Below, piece by piece: positions 7,951 through 14,867 of a DNA stretch of 64,000 nucleotides. A program made the position numbers and the translations under genes. The DNA is from Pedobacter cryotolerans (lineage in GTDB: Bacteria; Bacteroidota; Bacteroidia; Sphingobacteriales; Sphingobacteriaceae), in contig NZ_SWBO01000002.1 in the NCBI RefSeq assembly GCF_005116475.1, positions 391,258-455,257 on the forward strand. Direction: 5' to 3'. The first letter of the stretch is position 1, and each line of letters opens with the position of its first letter. The notes below the pieces were generated by a model. The model worked only from the letters and a program-made list of their open reading frames with translations. It made no database searches and had not been told where the DNA came from.

Positions 7951-8811
7951 ATGAGTTTAGAAACTATTTCCAATCTGGAGAAATCCATCATTTATATTCG
8001 CAACCTTAATAATTGTCCGCCTAGCTATTTGAATGACCCAAATAGAAAAGAGTTTTTTGAAATTGTTTGGTTAAAGAACGAGGAACCATTGCACAGCCTT
8101 CAAGATTCTAGTTTTGATACCAAGGCAGATTGGATTTACTTAATTCCTCCTTATAGAGTTCATCAATTGAATAAAGCAGGAAAAAATGGCGAACTGATAT
8201 CATTTAAAAGATCAGTTCTTGAAGGTGAGGATAAAGAATTTTTATTAGATCTATTTAAAATATTTAATGTGCAGGGCGAATTTTCTTGCTTACGTTTAGC
8301 TAAAGAAACATCCGCCGAGCTGGGTAATATCTATAAATTGATTGAGGATGAATATCAAAAACAAGGAAATAACTTCATCATCACTAAAGCATTGCTAAAA
8401 GTATTTTTGTTAAAACTGATACAAGTTAAAGAACATGAGTTTACCAGTCATGATATACAACAGAAAAGAGTTTATGAATTTTTAATGCTCTTAGAGAGCA
8501 ATTACCAGCAAGTTAGAAACACAGATTTTTACGCTGGTAAATTAGGTGTAAGTTCTAAGCGCCTAAATCAGATATTGAAAGAAAAACTAGACAAAACAGG
8601 AATGCAATTGATACATGATCGGATTATCTTAGAATCTAAAAGAATGATCATACATAGTGAACGCACAATTAAAGAAATTGCTTATGAACTTGGTTTTTCT
8701 GACCGCCCCTATTTTAGTCGCTTTTTTAAAAAACAGACTAAACTAACACCAGAAGAATTTCAGAAGCAGGCAAAAAATCATATCGAATCAAAATTTAATA
8801 CGCTTATTTAA
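7951..8811 (+). CDS. AraC family transcriptional regulator beside hxlBA
   Basis: A 286-residue regulator. Residues about 190-280 form the two-helix-turn-helix AraC/XylS DNA-binding domain (ERTIKEIAYELGFSDRPYFS, then FKKQTKLTPEEFQK). The N-terminal 170 residues resemble a cupin-type sensing domain (YLIPPYRVHQLN). It is divergent from hxlBA, and the gap holds a dyad repeat and a promoter motif. It therefore probably controls hxlBA and itself, possibly in response to formaldehyde or a sugar phosphate. The inducer is not identifiable from sequence. Confidence 0.88.
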   Translation: MSLETISNLEKSIIYIRNLNNCPPSYLNDPNRKEFFEIVWLKNEEPLHSLQDSSFDTKADWIYLIPPYRVHQLNKAGKNGELISFKRSVLEGEDKEFLLDLFKIFNVQGEFSCLRLAKETSAELGNIYKLIEDEYQKQGNNFIITKALLKVFLLKLIQVKEHEFTSHDIQQKRVYEFLMLLESNYQQVRNTDFYAGKLGVSSKRLNQILKEKLDKTGMQLIHDRIILESKRMIIHSERTIKEIAYELGFSDRPYFSRFFKKQTKLTPEEFQKQAKNHIESKFNTLI

Positions 8812-8826
8812 ATCATGATTTATGCT

Positions 8827-8857
8827 AAAAAAAAAGTCTTAGCAAAACGCCAAGACT
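8827..8857 (-). terminator. Terminator of the PhoB-like regulator gene
   Basis: The stem AGTCTTAGC (8835-8843) with GCCAAGACT (8849-8857), one mismatch, is followed on the minus strand by a run of T. It lies downstream of the response regulator gene at 8920-9609. Confidence 0.7.
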
Positions 8858-8919
8858 AATTAATTATATTTTATGATACTCGAAATCTACTCCAACTTCT
8901 CAACTCATCATCTTCCCTA

Positions 8920-9609
8920 CTAACTCAATTCAAACTTATAACCTACACCTTTTACAGTTGCTACATAGTTTTCGCCAAGTTTTTCGCGGAGTTTACGAAT
9001 ATGTACATCAATGGTACGATTGGTAACTACCACAGAATCTTCCCAAATATTTTTAAGAATTGATTCTCTAGTGTATACTTTGCCAGGTTTAGATGCCAAT
9101 AGATACAATAATTCGAATTCCTTTTTAGCTAAAACCACTTTCGATCCACTTTGGTAAACCAAATAAGCTTCTCTATCAATCACTAAATCGCCAACCTCTA
9201 CTTTATTGTCCGAAACTTCTTCGCCACTGGCATTTCTACGTAAAATGGCGTTTATTCTGCTTACTAAAGCTCTTGGTTTAATTGGTTTAGCAATATAATC
9301 ATCGGCACCAACGTTAAAACCAGCAATTTCAGAATATTCTTCACTTCTAGCAGTTAAAAAAACCATGAAAGTATTTTTAAACTCTGGTATGGCTCTCATT
9401 AAACGGCAGGCTTCAATTCCGTCCATCTTAGGCATCATGATATCTAAAATGATTAAATCTGGATGTACTTTTTTGGCTAACGCAATTCCTTCTTGACCAT
9501 TACTGGCTAAAAACACTTGATAACCTTCTTTTTTTAAGTTGTACTCAATCAGCTCTAAAATATCTGGCTCGTCATCAACAATTAATATTTTCTGTTTGGC
9601 TGTACTCAT
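8920..9609 (-). CDS. OmpR/PhoB family response regulator
   Basis: A 229-residue two-component regulator. The receiver domain (about 1-120) has the acidic pair DD near residue 12, phospho-acceptor Asp in LIILDIMMP and the Lys in IAKPI. A winged-helix trans_reg_C domain (about 135-229) follows, ending VKGVGYKFEL. It is most like PhoB/PhoP-type activators. No histidine kinase is adjacent, so the partner and regulon are unknown. It is transcribed alone and ends in its own terminator. Confidence 0.92.
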   Translation of the reverse strand: MSTAKQKILIVDDEPDILELIEYNLKKEGYQVFLASNGQEGIALAKKVHPDLIILDIMMPKMDGIEACRLMRAIPEFKNTFMVFLTARSEEYSEIAGFNVGADDYIAKPIKPRALVSRINAILRRNASGEEVSDNKVEVGDLVIDREAYLVYQSGSKVVLAKKEFELLYLLASKPGKVYTRESILKNIWEDSVVVTNRTIDVHIRKLREKLGENYVATVKGVGYKFELS

Positions 9610-9713
9610 CGTTTAATTTATTTATTACGAAAGTAAGTATACAAATGCATTATTGAGTTAAAAGTAGGTTAACAAATTGTTAAACTACTCTTTATTTTAA
9701 CATTGACTTAGGC

Positions 9714-10820
9714 TTAAGGTAAAGTTTTGTTTAAAAAGGCATCCAAATCTTCGCCACGTAGGTTCCTTGCAATAATTTTTCCGCTAGGATCTACCACAAA
9801 AGATGCTGGTATAGCTTCAACCTGATACAACTTAACTGTTGAACCTTCAAAATCTGCCAATTCACTAGCATGATCCCAAGTTAAATTGTCTTGTTTAATG
9901 GCCTGTTGCCAAGCAGCTTTATCTTTATCTAAAGAAATACCCAATATAGTAAAGTTTCTATTTTTAAAAGTATTGTAAGCTTTTACCACGTTAGGGTTCT
10001 CTGTTCTACATGGTCCACACCACGATGCCCAAAAATCAATCAATACATATTTACCTTTGTAATCTGATAGTTTAATAGGTGTACCACCTAACGAATTAAT
10101 GGTAAAATCTGGTGCTGGCTGACCAACCTGTACCGCTTTTAACTTCATCACTTTATCAACAAAGGTTTTAACAGCAGCATTTTTCTTCAAATTTTCATCA
10201 ACTTTTTCGGCGTAAGTTACCATAGCAGCTTCATTACCCATTGGGTTAACCAAACTAATGGCATAAAAACTCACTAAATATTTAGCATTGTCATGCGCAA
10301 ACTTGATAATGGCCGAGTTTAAACTTTCTGAAGCTTTGGTATAAGTTGGCGTAAATTTCTCAATCAAAGCATCTCTATTATCAGGATTAGCAGCAGCTTC
10401 ATTTTCAAATGCTGTTTTTACAGAATCTAACGCTGCACTATATTTAAATTTCAAGGCATTAAATTCTGCTAATTTATCAGCATCATCCGCTCCACTAATT
10501 TTATAACTGTGGTTTTTATCCAAAATATCAGCTTCAATTTTAACTACATCTCCATTTTTGGCAATTACCATGTACTCGCTTGCGCCAATATTTACCCTAA
10601 AAAAATCTGTTTCTGGCGATACACGATCAAATTTAAATTCTCCTTTTTCTGATAAGGTGGTCGAATCTAAAACCGTCATTCCTTTATCAGACATTCCGTA
10701 TAAGAATATCTTTTTTTCTGCTCCTGGGTTTTCAAATTTACCCTCAATTACAAATTTGGTTTTATCTTTACAAGCAGCAAATACAGCTACCAAACCCAGC
10801 ATCAATATTAATTTTTTCAT
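9714..10820 (-). CDS. TlpA-like thiol-disulfide lipoprotein
   Basis: A 368-residue lipoprotein (VFAAC signal, lipid Cys about 17). The N-terminal part (about 22-130) looks like the DUF4369 domain common in Bacteroidota. The C-terminal thioredoxin domain carries FWASWCGPCR near residue 265, the redox CxxC. Such proteins reduce disulfides on the outer side of the membrane, for example in cytochrome c maturation or in defence against oxidative stress. The substrate is not evident. It lies 33 nt downstream of gatB on the same strand and may be read through from it. Confidence 0.9.
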   Translation of the reverse strand: MKKLILMLGLVAVFAACKDKTKFVIEGKFENPGAEKKIFLYGMSDKGMTVLDSTTLSEKGEFKFDRVSPETDFFRVNIGASEYMVIAKNGDVVKIEADILDKNHSYKISGADDADKLAEFNALKFKYSAALDSVKTAFENEAAANPDNRDALIEKFTPTYTKASESLNSAIIKFAHDNAKYLVSFYAISLVNPMGNEAAMVTYAEKVDENLKKNAAVKTFVDKVMKLKAVQVGQPAPDFTINSLGGTPIKLSDYKGKYVLIDFWASWCGPCRTENPNVVKAYNTFKNRNFTILGISLDKDKAAWQQAIKQDNLTWDHASELADFEGSTVKLYQVEAIPASFVVDPSGKIIARNLRGEDLDAFLNKTLP

Positions 10821-10853
10821 TATTATTTTGTTTTAATGATGATGAATAATCAC

Positions 10854-12311
10854 CTATTTCAATTTTTCTATTATTAAGTCACTCACTTTTTTAGCATCAG
10901 CTTTGCCTTTTGCCAACTTCATCACTTCGCCAACAAACAAACCTAAAACGCCTTTTTTACCGGTTTTGTATGCCTGTACTTGCGGCTGATATTTTGCCAA
11001 CACTTCTGTTATATACGATGAAAGCTCATCGCTGTCTTCAACAATCAATAAATTAAGGTCGTTTGCCAACGCTAATACATCTTTACCAGCTTTTAAATTA
11101 GGTAATAAATTTTGCAAGGCACTTTGCTGACTTATCTTCTTCTCATCAACCAAGTTAATTAATGTAGCCAGTTGTTTAGGCGAAACCTCAAACTGCGCAA
11201 TGCTGATATTTTGCTCATTTAGCAAAGCTCTAATAGAACCTAACAACCAATTAACCAAGCTCTTTTGATTATTAACTTCAAGTTTTGCCTCATTAAAATA
11301 ATTGTATAAATCGGTATCTTCTGCTAGCAAATTTGCTTCTGTTTTACTCACTCCAAATGCTGCAATCAATTGTTTAGCAATTTCTTTTGGTAAAGCTGGC
11401 ATGGCCGATTGAATAGCATTTAGCCACTCATCAGAAATAGCAATAGGTTGCAAATCTGGATCTGGGAAATAGCGATAATCGTTTGCCTCTTCTTTGGCAC
11501 GCATAGGCGAAGTAGTGCCTTTATCTGCATCGAAATTTAAGGTACTTTGAATAATACGCTCTCCCTTACTAGTAACTTCAACCTGACGGTTAAATTCAAA
11601 ATCCATCGCCCTGCGTACATTACGAATAGAGTTTAAGTTTTTTACTTCGCAACGCGTTCCAAATGATGTAGTTCCTTTTTCACGAATAGAGATATTGGCA
11701 TCGCAACGCAAAGAGCCTTCTTCCATATTGCCATCACTCACATTTAAATGGCGCACCAATTGCCTAATTTCGGTAAGCAAAGCTGATGCCTCTTCGGCAC
11801 TGCGAATGTCTGGTTCGGTTACAATTTCGATGAGTGGTACACCTGCCCTATTTAAATCTACATAAGAATATTGTGGATTTTGGTCATGCAAACTTTTACC
11901 TGCATCTTCTTCTAAATGAATGCGATTTATGCCAATACGCTTTTCATCGCCATTGGGCAATATCACATTAATGAAACCGTTTTTACAAATCGGGCTGTTG
12001 TCTTGTGTAATCTGGTATCCCTTTGGTAAATCGGCATAAAAATAATTTTTACGATCGAAAAAATTATGTTGGTTAATTTCGCAGTTTAATGCCAAACCAA
12101 TTCTGATCGCTTTTTCGATTACTTCTTTATTTAATTTAGGCAAAGCACCAGGCAAAGCTAAAGAAACGGCAGAAATGTGTTCGTTGGGTTTAGCTCCAAA
12201 AGTGGCACTATCCGACGAAAATATCTTAGAATGTGTATTTAACTGTACATGTATTTCTAATCCAGAAACCAATTCGAATTGATCACTTTCAATTGTATTA
12301 ATTGTACTCAT
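10854..12311 (-). CDS. gatB: Asp-tRNA(Asn)/Glu-tRNA(Gln) amidotransferase subunit B
   Basis: GatB activates the side-chain carboxylate of misacylated Glu-tRNA(Gln) or Asp-tRNA(Asn), and GatA supplies ammonia for amidation. The 485-residue length is typical. Family motifs are visible: SGLEIHVQLNT near the N-terminus, the FYADLPKGYQITQ segment, and the C-terminal YqeY-like tail domain (about 330-485) that contacts tRNA. gatA and gatC are not in the window, so the subunits are scattered, as is common in this phylum. Confidence 0.96.
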   Translation of the reverse strand: MSTINTIESDQFELVSGLEIHVQLNTHSKIFSSDSATFGAKPNEHISAVSLALPGALPKLNKEVIEKAIRIGLALNCEINQHNFFDRKNYFYADLPKGYQITQDNSPICKNGFINVILPNGDEKRIGINRIHLEEDAGKSLHDQNPQYSYVDLNRAGVPLIEIVTEPDIRSAEEASALLTEIRQLVRHLNVSDGNMEEGSLRCDANISIREKGTTSFGTRCEVKNLNSIRNVRRAMDFEFNRQVEVTSKGERIIQSTLNFDADKGTTSPMRAKEEANDYRYFPDPDLQPIAISDEWLNAIQSAMPALPKEIAKQLIAAFGVSKTEANLLAEDTDLYNYFNEAKLEVNNQKSLVNWLLGSIRALLNEQNISIAQFEVSPKQLATLINLVDEKKISQQSALQNLLPNLKAGKDVLALANDLNLLIVEDSDELSSYITEVLAKYQPQVQAYKTGKKGVLGLFVGEVMKLAKGKADAKKVSDLIIEKLK

Positions 12312-12457
12312 TAACGCGTAATATCTTGTAAAATGGTCATTTATGACGCTTCAAAGATAAGTAATAATGTATCAATTCTATTGCTATTAGAGGTAACATT
12401 ATATTTATGGCATAAAAATGGAGTTTAAATAGATACACACAAATAAAATCATGTCTT

Positions 12458-12823
12458 ATGAAAAAATTTATCTTAATGGCATTAGTAGCAGGTGCTGCCG
12501 CCATTTATCAACCAGCAAAAGCGCAAGTAAGCCTCAACATTAATATTGGCTCACAGCCGAGGTACGGATTTTACAATGATTATTACGCAACACCCGTTGT
12601 GCACCGCACTTATTATGCGCCTGCATCAAGAGTAGTTTATGTAAAACACAATAATGCTAATAACCGTAGATATTACACACCAGGCAGAAGAGTGATTAAT
12701 AGAAGTTATAACAGGCCGTCGACCCGCTATTACAACGTAAAACAAGTTCATTATAAAAATAACAAACGTGCCTATAAACATGGCAAAGGGCACGGCAAAG
12801 GCCATGGAAAAGGTAGAAGATAA
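12458..12823 (+). CDS. Secreted basic protein with His-Gly-Lys repeat tail
   Basis: Not a family I recognise. The 121-residue product has a Sec signal peptide (cleavage near AKAQ, residue 23) and a Tyr/Arg/Asn-rich middle. The tail repeats the unit KHGKGHGKG and ends GRR. The His-rich basic tail could bind metal ions, nucleic acid or anionic polymers; this is inference. It is followed 20 nt later by a related gene sharing the start MKK plus signal, a QxxxNINIxSQP block after the signal, and a Gly/Lys tail. The two are tandem paralogues in one transcript with a shared terminator. Confidence 0.75.
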   Translation: MKKFILMALVAGAAAIYQPAKAQVSLNINIGSQPRYGFYNDYYATPVVHRTYYAPASRVVYVKHNNANNRRYYTPGRRVINRSYNRPSTRYYNVKQVHYKNNKRAYKHGKGHGKGHGKGRR

Positions 12824-12843
12824 TTAACTTAAATAATCATAAA

Positions 12844-13350
12844 ATGAAAAAATTAATTTGTTTATCGCTGCTTAGTTTAGCATCGTTATTTTACAGTACT
12901 GTTAATGCACAAATAAATATCAATATTTCTTCTCAACCATTATGGGGACCAGTTGGTTACGATCGTGTAGAGAATTATTATCTGCCAGATATTGAAACTT
13001 ATTATAATGTACCTAACAGGCAGTTTATGTATTTAAATAATGGTAATTGGGTTACAACCAATACCCTACCTGCACGTTATAGCAATTACAACTTATATAA
13101 TGGATATAAGGCTGTGGTAAGTGGCAATAGACCATATCAGAACTTTAACAGCCACAAATCTCAGTTTGGTAAATATAAAAATTGGGCTGGTAAACAAATG
13201 GCCATAAGAAATAGTAGAGATAGTAGATATTATGTGATTAAAGGTCATCCGCATGGTATGCCACCCGGACAAGCCAAAAAAATAATGGGCAAACCAGGGA
13301 AAGGAAATAATGGAAAAGGGAATAACGGCAAGGGAAAAGGCCGAAATTAA
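12844..13350 (+). CDS. Secreted protein with Gly-Asn-Lys repeat tail, paralogue of its neighbour
   Basis: Function unknown. The 168-residue product has a Sec signal peptide ending near NAQI (residue 24) and the same NINISSQP block after the signal as the upstream gene. A Tyr/Asn-rich body is followed by GHPHGMPPGQAKK and a tail repeating GKGNNGKG. The HPHGMPPGQAKK segment resembles short stretches seen in other secreted Bacteroidota proteins of unknown role. It lies 20 nt after its paralogue and ends at a strong terminator, so the two are probably co-expressed as cell-surface or periplasmic proteins. Confidence 0.72.
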   Translation: MKKLICLSLLSLASLFYSTVNAQININISSQPLWGPVGYDRVENYYLPDIETYYNVPNRQFMYLNNGNWVTTNTLPARYSNYNLYNGYKAVVSGNRPYQNFNSHKSQFGKYKNWAGKQMAIRNSRDSRYYVIKGHPHGMPPGQAKKIMGKPGKGNNGKGNNGKGKGRN

Positions 13351-13354
13351 CATC

Positions 13355-13393
13355 AAAAAAATCCGCTAGTTTAATTTGCTAGCGGATTTTTTT
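13355..13393 (+). terminator. Strong Rho-independent terminator
   Basis: A perfect 15-bp stem, 13355-13369 with 13379-13393 and core ATCCGCTAG, ends in seven T. It closes the secreted-protein pair. The A run on the other arm would also allow it to act on the minus strand. Confidence 0.9.
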
Positions 13394-13428
13394 ATGGAAT
13401 TTATGGAAGCAATTTTTAAACCATATAT

Positions 13429-14616
13429 CTAAAACAAACTATTTGGTGAAATTCGTAAAAAATCTTGCCATGGCATACCTCCAGCACCGATTAAAAACAC
13501 TTTGCTTGGTCTAAAAGTATTATTAAAAGCATCCATGCCAGAAGTTTTTAGAATATTGCCAATGCTCTTAACTTCTAATCCAATAACCTTTCCTCTTTTT
13601 TCTATCACAAAATCAACCTCATCATTTCTGTTTCTCCAATAGAAAACTTTATATCCTTCTATTAATGAACTATTTAGAAGATGAGCACCAATTGCAGACT
13701 CTACAATTCTGCCCCAAGCGGCTGGTTGGTTGGTTATTTCATTAAAAAGCTCATTACTCTGAGCACTAATTAAAGCATTATTGTGTACCTGAAATTTTGG
13801 GCTAGATGATCTTTTTCTAATGATATCTGCTGCAAATTTTTCAATTCCACCGAGTAAACCTGCGGTATCTAATAATTGTAAATAATGTGATAATGTAGTG
13901 GTATTTCCTGCATCAGCAAGCTGTCCTTGTATTTTGGTATAGGAAAGTATTTGACCAGAATATAAACAGCCCAACTCAAATAATCGCTTCATTAATGCAG
14001 GTTTATCTACCCTAGTTAACATTAATATGTCTTTTGAAATACTAGTTTCAATTAATGCATTTGAAACATAATTTTTCCAACGTTCTTCATCATTTATTAA
14101 ATGCGCAGAACCAGGATAGCCCCCAAACCATGCATATTGTTCAGCTGAGAAGCCAAAGGCTTTCTCCATTTCTGTAAAGCTCCAATGCCCAAGATAAGTC
14201 ATTTCAAATCTTCCGGCCAAAGATTCTGTTAAACCTTGCTGAATTAACAATCTTGACGAACCTAATAAAATAACTTTTATATTAACACCCAATCTAACAT
14301 CCTCATCCCATAATCGTTTTACTATTTCGCTCCAATTATCAATTTTCTGTATTTCATCAATTACAAGAAGATATTCTTTTTTTGAAGACGCTGATAACAA
14401 TTGCCTGGCGTTATTCCAAATTTGCGATACCCAAACCTGATCTGATGCAGCAATTGCATCAGCAGATTCAAATGTATTTGGGATATCAATTTTTTTTATC
14501 AATTGGTTAATAAGTGTTGTTTTACCTACTTGCCGAGGACCAACTAACACCTGAATGAACTTCTTTGGCTCATTCAATACGCTCATAACTTTCTGTAATT
14601 CAAATCTTTCAATCAT
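13429..14616 (-). CDS. AAA+ ATPase with DUF4143 domain
   Basis: A 395-residue protein of the AAA_14/DUF4143 group. Walker A GPRQVGKTT lies near residues 26-34 and Walker B LLVIDEIQK near 90. The C-terminal DUF4143 part holds a restriction-nuclease-like segment, YWRNRNDEVDFV then GLEVKS, with the D...ExK pattern. The biochemical role of the family is unsettled; proposals include nuclease or regulatory ATPases, and the genes are often present in many scattered copies. Two near-identical palindromes immediately upstream look like operators. It lies alone between a terminator and alaS. Confidence 0.85.
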   Translation of the reverse strand: MIERFELQKVMSVLNEPKKFIQVLVGPRQVGKTTLINQLIKKIDIPNTFESADAIAASDQVWVSQIWNNARQLLSASSKKEYLLVIDEIQKIDNWSEIVKRLWDEDVRLGVNIKVILLGSSRLLIQQGLTESLAGRFEMTYLGHWSFTEMEKAFGFSAEQYAWFGGYPGSAHLINDEERWKNYVSNALIETSISKDILMLTRVDKPALMKRLFELGCLYSGQILSYTKIQGQLADAGNTTTLSHYLQLLDTAGLLGGIEKFAADIIRKRSSSPKFQVHNNALISAQSNELFNEITNQPAAWGRIVESAIGAHLLNSSLIEGYKVFYWRNRNDEVDFVIEKRGKVIGLEVKSIGNILKTSGMDAFNNTFRPSKVFLIGAGGMPWQDFLRISPNSLF

Positions 14617-14627
14617 ATTTTACAAAT

Positions 14628-14667
14628 TACTCAATATGTTGAGTAAAATTACTCAATATATTGAGTA
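14628..14667. promoter_or_regulatory. Twin palindromes upstream of the DUF4143 ATPase
   Basis: TACTCAATATGTTGAGTA (14628-14645) and TACTCAATATATTGAGTA (14650-14667) lie 22 bp apart centre to centre, about two helical turns. The second is a perfect 18-bp palindrome and the first differs by one base. They begin 11 nt before the ATPase start codon, so they probably bind a dimeric repressor that blocks transcription. Confidence 0.6.
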
Positions 14668-14735
14668 AAAAAAAATATGGTATAAAAAAAGAGAAATTTG
14701 AATATTTTCCCTTTTTAGTTTCCTATACAATTAGC

Positions 14736-14867
14736 TTAAAATCTTCTACCAATGGTGATACCAATCCTTGGATAAGCTCCTAAATTATTATCGCCGAAAA
14801 TTCTTCCAACGCCAAAATATGCTTCACCAATAAAGCCACTTTTGATTAAAAATGCTATAGTTAAATT
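14736..14867 (-). pseudogene. Remnant of an outer-membrane beta-barrel protein C-terminus
   Basis: Directly after the alaS stop codon, and in the same frame, the minus strand reads 43 more codons to a TAA at 14736-14738. The translation has FLIKSGFIGEAYFGVG, then RIFGDNN, then PRIGITIGRRF with a terminal Phe. Alternating hydrophobic and polar residues plus a C-terminal Phe are typical of the last strands of outer-membrane beta-barrels. There is no start codon or upstream domain, so this is best read as a gene remnant left by deletion of the 5' part. The family cannot be named. Confidence 0.5.
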
